From: Lichenicola cladoniae
GTDB taxonomy: Bacteria > Pseudomonadota > Alphaproteobacteria > Acetobacterales > Acetobacteraceae
NCBI RefSeq assembly: GCF_013201075.1
Contig: NZ_CP053708.1
Span: 2,547,501-2,611,500, forward strand
DNA length: 64,000 nt
Direction: 5' to 3'
The translations under genes and the position numbers were made by a program. The first letter of the stretch is position 1, and each line of letters begins with the position of its first letter. Below the pieces are notes generated by a model that was not told the DNA's origin, did no database searches, and was given only the letters and a program-made list of their open reading frames with translations. Of this stretch, positions 8,327 to 17,491 are shown in pieces.

Positions 8327-9541
8327 TCAGATACGCAGCAGGAACGATGCGCTGCTGCCGGCGGGACTTTCCAGGACGAGACTGCCGCCGTGGCTCTGTG
8401 CGATCTGGCGCGCCAGGCTGAGGCCGATGCCGGTACCATCCGGACGCAGGGTGAAGAAGGGGCGGAAGATCAAGTCCTCCTGGCCGGCGGCGATGCCGGC
8501 GCCGGTGTCATGCACGCGGAACACCACGCCGGACGGGTCCGGGACCGTGGCCAGGCCGACTCCGGGCGCGTGTCCGCGACGTGCCAACGCGGCCTCCGCG
8601 CCGTTGGCCAGGAGGTTGATCAGCGCCTGCACGACGAGGTCGGCATCGAGGCGGGCCATGATGTCGGGCTCGGGCAGTTGCAGGACCAGCGAGACGCCGC
8701 GATCCCGCCAGCTGGTGTGGAACAGGGCGGCGGTGTCGCGGAGCACGGCTGCGACCGAGGTGGGCCGGAGCACCGGCGCCGGCAGCCGCGCCAGGATGCG
8801 GTAGCCTTGCACGAAGCGGTCGAGACCGCTGGCCCGGCGCATGATGATGCCCAGTGCATCGGTGGCCTGGGCTGCATCCGCCGGGGTGCCCGTCGCCAGC
8901 AGCGCCTGCGCGCTCTCGGCCAGCGAGGTGATCGGGGTCAGCGAGTTCATGATCTCGTGGCTCAGCACCTGCAGCAGCTGGCGCAGGGCGGTGGCCTCGG
9001 CGGCCTGGATATCGGCCTCGATGTCGGTCAGCACGGCGAGCAGGGTCATGCCGTCGGCGCCCAGGCTGCGTGCGACAGACAGGGAATAGCTTCGCTGCTC
9101 GGAAGAACCGGGAAGCTTGCCGGGATCGCGGCGGGGCCGCAGCTTCAACACGGTGCGCTCGCCCGGCCTGACCTGAGCAAGCGCCTGATGGAGTTCCGGC
9201 GCGTCGAGGATGCGGTCGTCGGTGGCGAACAGGCGCCTGGCGGCGCGGTTGGCGGCGCGCATGGTACCGTCGGAGGCCAGGGTCATGATCGGCGCCGGCA
9301 TCTGGTCCAGCATGCCCTGCAGGCGGCGGCGATCGGTATCCGCGGCAGCCACCGCCAAAGATGATGGCTGGGCCGGATGCGGGACATGTGCCTCAAGGCG
9401 CCGCTGTCGCCATTGCAGGCCGCAGCCGAGCCAGAGTGCCGCCAATGCGGCGACGGTCGCGTTGGCGTAGAAGCCGGCCTGCCAGGCGAGACACGACAGG
9501 ATGCCGCAGGCGAACACCAGCAGCGCTGCGAGGCCGGTCAT
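8327..9541 (-). CDS. Sensor histidine kinase (NtrY/PAS type)
   Basis: Membrane sensor kinase of 404 residues, partner of the regulator gene just upstream. Two hydrophobic segments span about residues 3-40, leaving almost no periplasmic loop, so it probably senses within or near the membrane. A PAS-like region follows (about 70-170), then the phosphoacceptor box LSHEIMNSLTPI with His195, and an ATP-binding domain with an N-box (NLLANGAEAAL), DTGAGI and GTGIGLSLA. The ATG at 9541 lies 18 bases after the stop of the response regulator. Given the divergent efflux operon, it probably responds to a compound that the pump exports or to envelope stress; this is inferred. Confidence 0.92.
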   Translation of the reverse strand: MTGLAALLVFACGILSCLAWQAGFYANATVAALAALWLGCGLQWRQRRLEAHVPHPAQPSSLAVAAADTDRRRLQGMLDQMPAPIMTLASDGTMRAANRAARRLFATDDRILDAPELHQALAQVRPGERTVLKLRPRRDPGKLPGSSEQRSYSLSVARSLGADGMTLLAVLTDIEADIQAAEATALRQLLQVLSHEIMNSLTPITSLAESAQALLATGTPADAAQATDALGIIMRRASGLDRFVQGYRILARLPAPVLRPTSVAAVLRDTAALFHTSWRDRGVSLVLQLPEPDIMARLDADLVVQALINLLANGAEAALARRGHAPGVGLATVPDPSGVVFRVHDTGAGIAAGQEDLIFRPFFTLRPDGTGIGLSLARQIAQSHGGSLVLESPAGSSASFLLRI

Positions 9542-9559
9542 GGCGCCGGCCTGTCGTTG

Positions 9560-10870
9560 CTAGAGCCCATGCCGGGCCATGCGGCGGTAGAGGGCGGCCC
9601 GGCTGAGGCCGAGCTCGGAAGCTGCATGGCTGACGTTGAAGCCGTGCCGCCTGAGGGCCGCCTCGACGATCGCCTTCTCGGACCGGGTGAGGTTGAGATC
9701 GCCATCCCCGGGCCGCGCAGCGGCGACGCCGTCCGGCAGGGGCGCCTGGATCGGGATATCTACGGGGTGCAGGACGGTCCCGCGTGCCAGCACCACGGCG
9801 CGTTCCATCGCCTGAGCCAGGGCGCGGATGTTCCCGGGCCACGATGCCTGCGCGATGATGTCCAGCGCGTCGGCAGATAACGTCAGCGCCGGACGCTGGT
9901 AGCGCCGCGTGAACAGATGCAGGAAGTGCACCGCGAGCAGGCGCACATCGTCGCCTCGCTCATGCAGCGGCGGCAGCGACAGCTCGACGATGTTCAGCCG
10001 GTAGAGCAGGTCGGACTGCAGCATCCCGGCCTGCAGTGCGTCGCGCTTCTGCCGGCTCGCGGTGACCAGGCGCAGGTGCGGCCGTTCCTTCAGGAAGGCG
10101 AGCAGCCGGGCCTGGAGGGGCTGGGGCAGGTCGCCGACCTCGTCCAGGAACAGGGTGCCGTCGGGGGTCACCGCCGCCAGTGCCGTGGTCCAGGCGCCCT
10201 CGCCTTCGCTCCACAGCGCCATCGGGTCGAGCGTCGCCAACGGCCGGCCGGCGCGTGGCGACAGGCGGTGGATGCTGTGCGCCAGCAGGCTCTTTCCGGT
10301 CCCGGCCTCACCAAGCAGCAGGATCGGCGCGTCGGTGGTGGCGGCGCGGCGCATGGGCTCGAGGATGCGGCGCATTGCGGGGCTGTCGCCGATGATCGGG
10401 CTGTCCGGCTCCGCTGCGTGGCCGGCGGGTTGCGGCGCGACTGGGTCGGCGTTGCGACGCTGCCGTCGGACCGCGACGGCGGCGGTCAGGGTGGCGACCA
10501 GGCGATCGTTGTTCCACGGCTTCATCACGAAATCGGTCGCACCGGCGCGCATCGCCGCCACCGCGATGTTGATGCCGCTGTGCCCGGTGACGATGACGAC
10601 AACCATGTCCGGATCATGCGCGACCATGGCTTCGAGGCAGGCGAAACCCTCGGCGCCGGAGACTGAGCCGGGGCGGAAATTGAGGTCGAGCAGCACGACG
10701 TCGACCGGCTCGGCGGACAGCACGCTCCACGCCTCGGCGGGATCGCGCGCCGACAGCAGCGAGAAGCCGCGCCGGGGCAGCAGCAAGGCAGCCGCCTTCT
10801 GGACGTCGGCATCGTCGTCGATGAACAGGATGCTCGGGGTAAGATCGGGACTTGACGGGTTGTTGGGCAT
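9560..10870 (-). CDS. NtrC-family response regulator with degenerate GAFTGA loop
   Basis: 436-residue regulator with receiver domain (phosphorylation site Asp62 in LLDLNF), AAA+ domain (Walker A GEAGTGKS near 187, Walker B LFLDEVG near 240, arginine-finger region DLLYRLN) and a Fis-type helix-turn-helix (NVSHAASELGLSRAALYRRM, about 412-431). Where sigma-54 activators carry GAFTGA, this protein reads EGAWTTALA in a shortened segment. The motif that contacts sigma-54 thus appears lost or altered, and it may act with sigma-70 or as a repressor. It is transcribed with the sensor kinase and diverges from the efflux operon, its likely target. Confidence 0.9.
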   Translation of the reverse strand: MPNNPSSPDLTPSILFIDDDADVQKAAALLLPRRGFSLLSARDPAEAWSVLSAEPVDVVLLDLNFRPGSVSGAEGFACLEAMVAHDPDMVVVIVTGHSGINIAVAAMRAGATDFVMKPWNNDRLVATLTAAVAVRRQRRNADPVAPQPAGHAAEPDSPIIGDSPAMRRILEPMRRAATTDAPILLLGEAGTGKSLLAHSIHRLSPRAGRPLATLDPMALWSEGEGAWTTALAAVTPDGTLFLDEVGDLPQPLQARLLAFLKERPHLRLVTASRQKRDALQAGMLQSDLLYRLNIVELSLPPLHERGDDVRLLAVHFLHLFTRRYQRPALTLSADALDIIAQASWPGNIRALAQAMERAVVLARGTVLHPVDIPIQAPLPDGVAAARPGDGDLNLTRSEKAIVEAALRRHGFNVSHAASELGLSRAALYRRMARHGL

Positions 10871-10880
10871 GTTCGGAAAC

Positions 10881-10916
10881 GGACACTCCGTTCAGTGGCG
10901 GACAAACACGGTGTCC
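10881..10916. promoter_or_regulatory. Inverted repeats in the divergent regulator/efflux promoter
   Basis: GGACA (10900-10904) and TGTCC (10912-10916) form an inverted repeat with seven bases between. GGACAC at 10881-10886 is also the exact reverse complement of GTGTCC at 10911-10916. The sites lie between the regulator gene and the efflux operon, where the regulator would be expected to bind. No clear -24/-12 sigma-54 promoter was seen in this gap. Operator function is inferred from position and symmetry only. Confidence 0.4.
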
Positions 10917-10999
10917 ATCTATTTGAAAGGTGTTTAGTTACAAAGGTTTAGACGGGGCGGTCGCAGGCTTTACACTCGCTCAGTTGAAACGAGTTGGCC

Positions 11000-12322
11000 A
11001 TGCCTGATCCACGATCCCCCACGGACGCCGATTTGAACGCCGGACGGCCGCCCGTGCCTGGCGTCCTGATGGACCGGCGCATCGCGACGTCACGCTGGCG
11101 GAAGCTGCGCCGGTGGTTGCCGTTCGGCGTCGCCGGACTAGGCATCTGCGTCGCGGCGGCGGCCTTCGAACTGGTTCCGGCATCGGGGTCGCTGTCGGTA
11201 TCGGCCGAGGAGATCACCAGTGCATCCGCGGAGGATGCGCCGTTCCAGGATTATCTTCCGGTGCGGGCGACGGTGGCCCCGTTGCGTACGGTGTTCGTCG
11301 GCGCGGTCGAAGGCGGAACGGTCGCGCGGGTCTCGGTGCTGGATGGTGCATCGGTCAAGGCCGGGGACATGCTGGCGACCTTGTCCAATCCGCAGTTGCG
11401 GCTCGACGTGACCTCCCGGGGTGCGGCGATCGCCGGGCAGCTTGGCCAGGTCAGCGCCCAGCGCCTGTCGCTGCAGCAGAACCTGACCGCGCAGGACAAT
11501 GCGATTGCCGAGGCGAACTATAATCTGCTGAAGGCCGAACGAGACCTGGATATCCGCCGGCACCTGCATGAGCAGGGGTTCGAGTCCGATGCCAGCGTCA
11601 AGAGCTTCGAGGACGAGACACGGTATTACACGGTCAGGGTATCGACGTTGCGGCAGGCCCGTCTGCGTGACAAGGCGGTGTCCGAACGCCAGGCCGCCGA
11701 GATCGACCAGACCACGACGCGCCTGAAAAGCAATCTCGACGAGGTCGAAAGCAGCCTCGATGCGCTTGTCCTGCGCGCGCCGGTCGATGGGCGTCTGACC
11801 GACTTCCTGCTGCAGCCGGGGCAGAGCCTGAAGCAGGGCGACCAGATCGGCCAGATCGATAGCGAGGGGGCCTATCGCCTCGATGCCGATATCGACGAAT
11901 TCTATCTCGGGCGGGTTGCCGAAGGCGAGCATGCAAGTGCCGATTTCGGAGGCACGGACGTGACGCTGACGGTATCCCGCGTGAAACCTCAGGTCAGTAA
12001 CGGACAGTTTCGATCCGAGCTTGTTTTTGTGGGACAGCCGCCGGTGGGTCTGCGTCGCGGCGAGAGCGTCGAGATCCGGATCACGCTCGGCCAGACTCAT
12101 CCTGCCCTGGTGCTGCCGGCAGGACCCTGGCTGGAGGGCAGCGGCGGCAGCTTCGTGTTTGTCCTCGATGCCAGCGGCCACCATGCGGTGCGGCGCGCCA
12201 TCGTGTCCGGCCGGCGCAATCCGGAACAGGTCGAGATCATATCCGGCCTGTCGGCAGGCGAGCGGGTGGTCACCTCTTCCTATGGACGCTTCCAGAACTT
12301 TTCCCACCTGCTCGTCAATTGA
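11000..12322 (+). CDS. HlyD-type periplasmic adaptor of an efflux pump
   Basis: Membrane-fusion protein of about 440 residues linking the inner-membrane ABC transporter to the TolC-type outer-membrane protein of the same operon. One transmembrane segment lies near residues 37-56. A biotinyl-lipoyl-like half (GGTVARVSVLDGASVKAGD) is followed by a long alpha-helical hairpin (about 130-255), the second lipoyl half (LRAPVDGRLTDFLLQPGQ) and beta-barrel segments. The ATG at 11000 is taken as the start; a TTG two codons earlier is also possible. First gene of an adaptor-ATPase-permease-TolC operon, presumably controlled by the divergent two-component system. Confidence 0.9.
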   Translation: MPDPRSPTDADLNAGRPPVPGVLMDRRIATSRWRKLRRWLPFGVAGLGICVAAAAFELVPASGSLSVSAEEITSASAEDAPFQDYLPVRATVAPLRTVFVGAVEGGTVARVSVLDGASVKAGDMLATLSNPQLRLDVTSRGAAIAGQLGQVSAQRLSLQQNLTAQDNAIAEANYNLLKAERDLDIRRHLHEQGFESDASVKSFEDETRYYTVRVSTLRQARLRDKAVSERQAAEIDQTTTRLKSNLDEVESSLDALVLRAPVDGRLTDFLLQPGQSLKQGDQIGQIDSEGAYRLDADIDEFYLGRVAEGEHASADFGGTDVTLTVSRVKPQVSNGQFRSELVFVGQPPVGLRRGESVEIRITLGQTHPALVLPAGPWLEGSGGSFVFVLDASGHHAVRRAIVSGRRNPEQVEIISGLSAGERVVTSSYGRFQNFSHLLVN

Positions 12323-12332
12323 AGGACCGGTC

Positions 12333-13013
12333 ATGATCACGCTATCCAACATCCATCGCTTCTACCGGTCCGACGAGATCGAGACGACGGCCCTGAAATC
12401 GATCGACCTGGTGATCGAGAAAGGCGAGTTCGTGGCGATCATGGGGCCGAGCGGGTGCGGCAAATCGACGTTGCTGAATATTCTCGGCACGATCGACCGG
12501 CCCAGCAGCGGGCTGTATCGGTTCGAGCAGGCCGAGGTGACAGAACTGCCGGAAGCGGCACTGGCGGCATTCCGGCGCGACAATCTCGGGTACGTGTTCC
12601 AGAGCTTCAACCTGATCGACGAGCTCACCATCGAGGAGAACGTCGAGCTCGGCCTGATCTACCGAAAGGTGCCGGCGCGCGATCGCCGGGCGAGGGTCGC
12701 AGCGGCCATGGACCGGGTCAGTATCGCGCATCGGGCCCGCCATTATCCACACCAGCTATCCGGCGGGCAGCAGCAACGCGCGGCGATCGCCCGGGCGATC
12801 GTCGGTGACCCGGCGCTGATCCTTGCCGACGAGCCCACAGGTAATCTCGACAGTGAGAATGGCGCGCAGGTGATGGAAATCCTGGCTGCACTGAATGCGG
12901 ATGGCGCCACCATCGTCATGGTGACGCATTCGCCGAGCCACGCCGATCTCGCCCGGCGGCGCATCGAGATGCTCGACGGACGCGTGGTGATTTCCGTGCA
13001 GAACGCGATCTGA
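12333..13013 (+). CDS. MacB/LolD-type ABC transporter ATPase
   Basis: ATP-binding subunit of 226 residues that powers the FtsX-type permease encoded just downstream. Walker A is GPSGCGKS (38-45), the signature LSGGQQQR begins at 142, Walker B is LILADEPTGNLDSE (about 161-174), and the switch histidine is in VTHS. The N-terminal ITLSNIHRFYRSDEIETTAL is typical of the MacB/LolD subgroup. The ATG at 12333 lies ten bases after the adaptor stop. The frame is open further upstream, but that part only overlaps the adaptor gene. Confidence 0.93.
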   Translation: MITLSNIHRFYRSDEIETTALKSIDLVIEKGEFVAIMGPSGCGKSTLLNILGTIDRPSSGLYRFEQAEVTELPEAALAAFRRDNLGYVFQSFNLIDELTIEENVELGLIYRKVPARDRRARVAAAMDRVSIAHRARHYPHQLSGGQQQRAAIARAIVGDPALILADEPTGNLDSENGAQVMEILAALNADGATIVMVTHSPSHADLARRRIEMLDGRVVISVQNAI

Positions 13014-13026
13014 AAAGGGACGCCCC

Positions 13027-13398
13027 ATGTTGCTTCCCGCTTTTCTGAAGCTCTCTCGCACGATGGTGCGCCGCCGGCCGTATATGGCGCTCGACATGCT
13101 CGGCCTCGGCCTGGGGATCGCGGCTTTGGTCGTCTTGATCCTTGCAGCGCCTCGACCGGACGGGACCGACCGATGGGTTCCGGATGCTGCAGACGTGGTT
13201 CGGGTCGACGATCTTGATCGGCGTCCTGGCCAGGCACAGCAGGCAAACCTCGCTGCGCTCTTCATGGCGGCGGTCCCTCACCGCGCCGACTACGCTCGAG
13301 AGGAGGCCGGCATGCGCGTCGCGGCCAGGGGCCGTGCCGGCTTCCGCATCGAGATCATGAACAGGTGCACGGTCGTCTTCCTGCACCACGTAGCCTGA
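13027..13398 (+). pseudogene. Truncated FtsX/MacB-type permease remnant
   Basis: A 123-codon frame that resembles only the first 110 to 120 residues of the complete permease beginning at 13409. Shared features are the N-terminal amphipathic stretch, one transmembrane segment with GLGLGIA against GLAFGIA, DRWVPDA against DRWIPNA, the PGQA motif, the RADY motif and EAG. The rest of the periplasmic domain and the other three membrane segments are missing, and the frame ends ten bases before the next start. It looks like the leftover of a tandem permease duplication, perhaps after an internal deletion. A short functional peptide cannot be excluded but seems unlikely. Confidence 0.7.
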
Positions 13399-13408
13399 GA
13401 ACCGCGCG

Positions 13409-15865
13409 ATGTTGTTCCATACCATTCTGACGTTCTACCGCTCGCTGGCGCGCCACCGGTTGTATGCTGCGCTGAACGTGTTCGGCCTTGCCTTCGGCAT
13501 TGCGGTGTTCCTCGTGCTGACCCTGGTGGTCCACTACGAGAACGGCTTCGATCGGTGGATCCCGAATGCGGCGAATATCTACCGGCTCGATACCGTTCGC
13601 TTCGCACCAGGCCAGGCGCGGCAGGAAAGCGACAGCGTGACTTTCGTGGCACTCGACCCGTTGCGCGCCGATTATCCGCAGATCGAGGCGGGAACCCGCA
13701 TGATGGATAGTCCGGAGCCGGTCTCCGCCGGTCGCACCATCGACAGCGAAACGGTTACCTACGTCGACCCGAATTTCTTGGATGTGATCGGGTTTCCGCT
13801 GTTGAGCGGCGAACGCCATCAGGTGCTGTCGGCGCCGACATCTATCGTGATCACCGAGAGCATCGCGCTGAAGTATTTCGGCACGACCCAGGCTCTCGGC
13901 AGGAGCCTGGATGTTAATCACGACGGAACCAAGCGCAGCTACACTGTATCCGGTGTGCTCAAGGATCTGCCGCACGACACGACGTTCGTCCTTCACCTGC
14001 TTGTGCCGCTGACACCAGCGCTCGAAGAAGGCCGGACCGCGTTCCAGCGATGGGGCAGCAGTTCCGGCAGCATCTTCCTGCGCTTCCGCGACCAGGCGGA
14101 TGCGAAAGCCGTCGCTGCGGGCCTGCGGGATTTCGTGGCGCGCCGGGCCGCCGGTGCGGGCGAGGACAAGGAAGGCACGCATCCGGAGGAGCACGTGGCC
14201 TTGTCGCTGGTGAACCTTCCGGACGCGCATTTTCATGATGTCGTGGTCAACGGGATCGTACCCGGCGTCGATCGGCGTATCGTGCTGAGCCTGGGACTGG
14301 TCGGCGTGCTGGCGCTGGTCATGGCGGCGATCAACTACATCAACCTGGCAACCGCACGCTCGGGTTTGCGGGCTCGCGAGGTGGCGCTTCGCAAGGTGAT
14401 GGGGGCCACACGCCGGATGCTGATGGTGCAGTTTCTCGGCGAAGCCGTGGCGCTTGTGAGCCTGGCGGCGCTGGTCGGGCTGGCGCTGGCAGAGGCCGCG
14501 ATCCCGCTCCTGAACTCGCTCGGCGGCTGGGCGGTGGCCATCGACTACCGCCGTATCGTGCCGCTTCTGCTGCTACTGGTCGTGATCGTTGGTCTCGGTG
14601 CCGGGATCTACCCGTCGACGCTGCTCGCGGCCTATCGCCCGGCTGCCGTGCTGGCGTCGGCACGGACGCCGACCGGGGGCCGCGCCGGCATCCGCCTGCG
14701 CAACCTGCTGGTGCTGGTGCAGTTCGTCAGTGCCATCGCATTCGCGATCTGCACCCTGGTGATCGACGCGCAGGCATCTTTCCTGCGCAGCGCCGACCGC
14801 GGCTTCGACCGGCAGGGGCTGATCATCGTCGAGGGGACGCAGTCTTCCGAACTTCTCGCCCGGCAGAACGTGATCATGGACGCCCTGCGTCGCGTCCCGG
14901 GCGTCGTTGCGGCGACGCTGTCGGATCGTGAGCCAGACAGCAGCAGCACGAGTGTGACGGGGGTCGGCAAACCGGGCCTGCTCGGGCGTGCTCCGGACCT
15001 TATCCTGGAAACGATCGGCCGGGATTACGACCGGACCTACGGCACCCGGCTCGTGGCTGGGCGGAAGTTCGACGACGCCCACCGGCTCGACGACATCGGC
15101 GGCCAGCCGATGGAAGGCCGCATCCTCAGCACGATCCTGAACGAGCGTGCGGTAGCGACCCTGGGGTTCCGCGATGCCGGAGATGCGTTGGGCAAGAGCA
15201 TCGGGTGGAACGGCCGTCGGGGGAAAATCACCCTGCAGGTCATCGGCGTCAGGGGTGATGTGCGCTTCATGTCTCCACGCGAGCCCGTCGCACCGCAATT
15301 CTATCTCTACGACACGCACGCGATCGACAGCGCGCAGGCAGCGATCCGCTTTTCCGGTGTTCCGCGCGCGGAGATGATGCGGCGGCTGCAGGCGGCCTGG
15401 CGCAGCGTGGTGCCGGATACGCCGTTCGTCGCCAAGACAGCCGACGACAGGCTCGGGGATTTCTACCGGCCGGACCAGCAGCGGGCGCGGCTGTTCTCGG
15501 CGGGTGCCGTGCTGGCGATCGCGATCGCCTGTGTCGGGCTCTATGGGCTTGCATCGTTCAATACCGCGCGGCGGGTCAAGGAGATCGGCATACGCAAGGT
15601 GCTGGGCGCCTCGACGCGCGACGTGCTGCTGCTGCTGGTCGGGCAGTTCATCCGGCCGGTGCTGATTGCCAACCTCATCGCATGGCCGATCGCCTGGATG
15701 GCGATGCGCGCCTGGCTCGCCGGCTTCGACCAGCGGATCGCGCTGTCGCCGGGCTACTTCATCGCCGCGACGGTCGCAGCGCTGGCCATCTCGATCCTGA
15801 CGGTTCTCGGACAGGCCTGGCGCGTCGCCCGGGCGGAACCGGGGCGGGCACTGCGTTATGAATAG
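13409..15865 (+). CDS. FtsX/MacB-family ABC transporter permease
   Basis: 818-residue inner-membrane protein with the duplicated FtsX layout: one N-terminal membrane segment (about residues 20-42), a large periplasmic domain, three membrane segments (about 290-415), then a second copy with one segment near 430-455, another periplasmic domain and three segments near the C-terminus. The cytoplasmic coupling motifs ALRKVMGATRRM and GIRKVLGAST mark both halves. It is expected to work mechanically with the upstream ATPase, the HlyD adaptor and the TolC protein to expel a toxic compound or peptide, or to move envelope material. Its stop overlaps the tolC-like start by eight bases. Confidence 0.92.
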   Translation: MLFHTILTFYRSLARHRLYAALNVFGLAFGIAVFLVLTLVVHYENGFDRWIPNAANIYRLDTVRFAPGQARQESDSVTFVALDPLRADYPQIEAGTRMMDSPEPVSAGRTIDSETVTYVDPNFLDVIGFPLLSGERHQVLSAPTSIVITESIALKYFGTTQALGRSLDVNHDGTKRSYTVSGVLKDLPHDTTFVLHLLVPLTPALEEGRTAFQRWGSSSGSIFLRFRDQADAKAVAAGLRDFVARRAAGAGEDKEGTHPEEHVALSLVNLPDAHFHDVVVNGIVPGVDRRIVLSLGLVGVLALVMAAINYINLATARSGLRAREVALRKVMGATRRMLMVQFLGEAVALVSLAALVGLALAEAAIPLLNSLGGWAVAIDYRRIVPLLLLLVVIVGLGAGIYPSTLLAAYRPAAVLASARTPTGGRAGIRLRNLLVLVQFVSAIAFAICTLVIDAQASFLRSADRGFDRQGLIIVEGTQSSELLARQNVIMDALRRVPGVVAATLSDREPDSSSTSVTGVGKPGLLGRAPDLILETIGRDYDRTYGTRLVAGRKFDDAHRLDDIGGQPMEGRILSTILNERAVATLGFRDAGDALGKSIGWNGRRGKITLQVIGVRGDVRFMSPREPVAPQFYLYDTHAIDSAQAAIRFSGVPRAEMMRRLQAAWRSVVPDTPFVAKTADDRLGDFYRPDQQRARLFSAGAVLAIAIACVGLYGLASFNTARRVKEIGIRKVLGASTRDVLLLLVGQFIRPVLIANLIAWPIAWMAMRAWLAGFDQRIALSPGYFIAATVAALAISILTVLGQAWRVARAEPGRALRYE

Positions 15866-17252
15866 GGCGACGTTGCTTGCCGCTGGCCTGCTGGCGGTAT
15901 CGGGCGCCGGTGTGGCGAACGCGGAAACGCTGCAGGATGCGCTGTCGCTCGCCTATCGCACCAACCCAAGCCTGAGCGGCCAGCGCGCGCTGCAACGGGC
16001 TACCAACGAGAACTCCGTGCAGGCGCGGACCGGCTGGCGGCCGGTGGTCACCGCGCATGTCGATAGCGGGTATCAGCAGGGTCCATACAGCTACGACTAC
16101 AGAGCGGGAACGATCCAGACCAATTCCGTCGAAGCGGCGGTGACGGTGACGCAGCCGCTCTATACCGGCGGCCGTGTCGCCAATGCAGTACGGGCCGCCG
16201 ACGCACGCGTGCAGGCAGGACAGCAGGGATTGCGGCTGATCGAGGCGCAGACGTTCCAGACGGTGATTCTCGCCTACATGGATGTGCTGCGCGACCAGGA
16301 CATCGTGACGGTGAGGCACGCGGATCTGGTCACGCTGGAGCGCCAGGTGACGGAGACCACGTCGCGCTTCGATCTGGGGGCGCAGGTGACCCGTACCGAC
16401 GTCGCGCAGGCGGAAGCGCAGCGGCAGCAGGCAGTGGCATCGCTGGCTGCGGCCGACGCGCAACTCGACGCCAGCCGGGCGGACTATCGTGCCGCCGTCG
16501 GCGTGTCGCCGGGCGCGCTGGTGCAGCCGACCGCCCTGCCCGGCCTGCCGGCGGTACTCGACGTGGCACTGGCCCGGGCCGACGACACCAGCCCGGCCTT
16601 GCAGCAGAGCCGGCTGGCGGCGACGGCGTCGCAGGCAGATGTGGCGGCCGCGCGGTCGGCCTACATGCCGACGATCGGGGCGCAGGGCTCGTTCGGCTAT
16701 ATCGGGGCAGCCGCGCCTTTCCGGAGCCACGAACTGGATCGCGAGGTGACCGGGCTGGTCACGCTGACCCAGCCCCTGGTGACCGGAGGGCTGGTCGCCT
16801 CGCAGGTCAGGCAGGCAAAGGATCGCAATGAAGCGGATCGCCAGGCGGTCGATACCGCGGCCCGCCAGGCCGAGCAGACGGTGCTGACCGCGTGGAGCCA
16901 GGTGCATGCAGGCATGATCTCGATCCATGCGAACGAGGGTCAGGCGGCGGCGGCGGCGGCGGCGCTGAAGGGGTATCAGCTCGAGTACGGCTACGGACTG
17001 CGCAGCACGCTCGACGTGCTGATCGCCGACGAGAACCTGCGTGCCGCGCAGGTTTCGCTGGCGGAGAGCCGCCATGACACCATTGTTGCCGAGGCGTCCT
17101 TGTTGGCGGTCACCGGTGGGCTCGATGCGCGGGCACTGCTTCCTGGCACGACGATCCAGGACCCGCAGGTGGCGTTCAACAAGGTGAAGCATGCCGGGGC
17201 CGCGCCATGGGAGGGCGTGATAGCAACGCTGGATCGAGCGGGCGGTCGTTGA
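15858..17252 (+). CDS. TolC-family outer-membrane efflux channel
   Basis: 464-residue outer-membrane protein with an N-terminal signal peptide (cut near VANAE, residue 23) and the duplicated alpha-helical/beta-barrel TolC pattern. The two equivalent repeats carry VTQPLYTGG (about 94-102) and LTQPLVTGG (about 305-313), each followed by long helices rich in Ala, Gln and Arg. ATGAATAG joins it to the preceding permease, so the two are translationally coupled. It completes a tripartite export system running from cytoplasm to exterior. Confidence 0.93.
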   Translation: MNRATLLAAGLLAVSGAGVANAETLQDALSLAYRTNPSLSGQRALQRATNENSVQARTGWRPVVTAHVDSGYQQGPYSYDYRAGTIQTNSVEAAVTVTQPLYTGGRVANAVRAADARVQAGQQGLRLIEAQTFQTVILAYMDVLRDQDIVTVRHADLVTLERQVTETTSRFDLGAQVTRTDVAQAEAQRQQAVASLAAADAQLDASRADYRAAVGVSPGALVQPTALPGLPAVLDVALARADDTSPALQQSRLAATASQADVAAARSAYMPTIGAQGSFGYIGAAAPFRSHELDREVTGLVTLTQPLVTGGLVASQVRQAKDRNEADRQAVDTAARQAEQTVLTAWSQVHAGMISIHANEGQAAAAAAALKGYQLEYGYGLRSTLDVLIADENLRAAQVSLAESRHDTIVAEASLLAVTGGLDARALLPGTTIQDPQVAFNKVKHAGAAPWEGVIATLDRAGGR

Positions 17253-17491
17253 GCGTTCCGGTTGCTACGCCAAGATGCTGGACATGCGTCAATGTCGGTG
17301 GCGGGAGCCGGAACGGAGGGGTCACACCGGTCCGGTGAACGTCCACAGTCACGCCGGGAGTTACGCGCAGGCCGCCTGGAACATTCGGCGTGGAAGCACC
17401 GGCGCAACGCTGATCGGCACGCTCGCAACCCGCACTGACCTGGATCTCGACCCCGACTGCGTCAGCGCTTACGAGGAAAAGAACCCACCGC

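Noticed and set aside
10871-10999. Sigma-54 promoter for the efflux operon
   Set aside because: No GG-N10-GC pattern with the expected flanking bases was found in the gap.
15759-17192. Long minus-strand frame opposite the TolC-type gene
   Set aside because: It is the antisense shadow of a clear TolC gene in GC-rich DNA, rich in Arg, His and Gln, with no family pattern.
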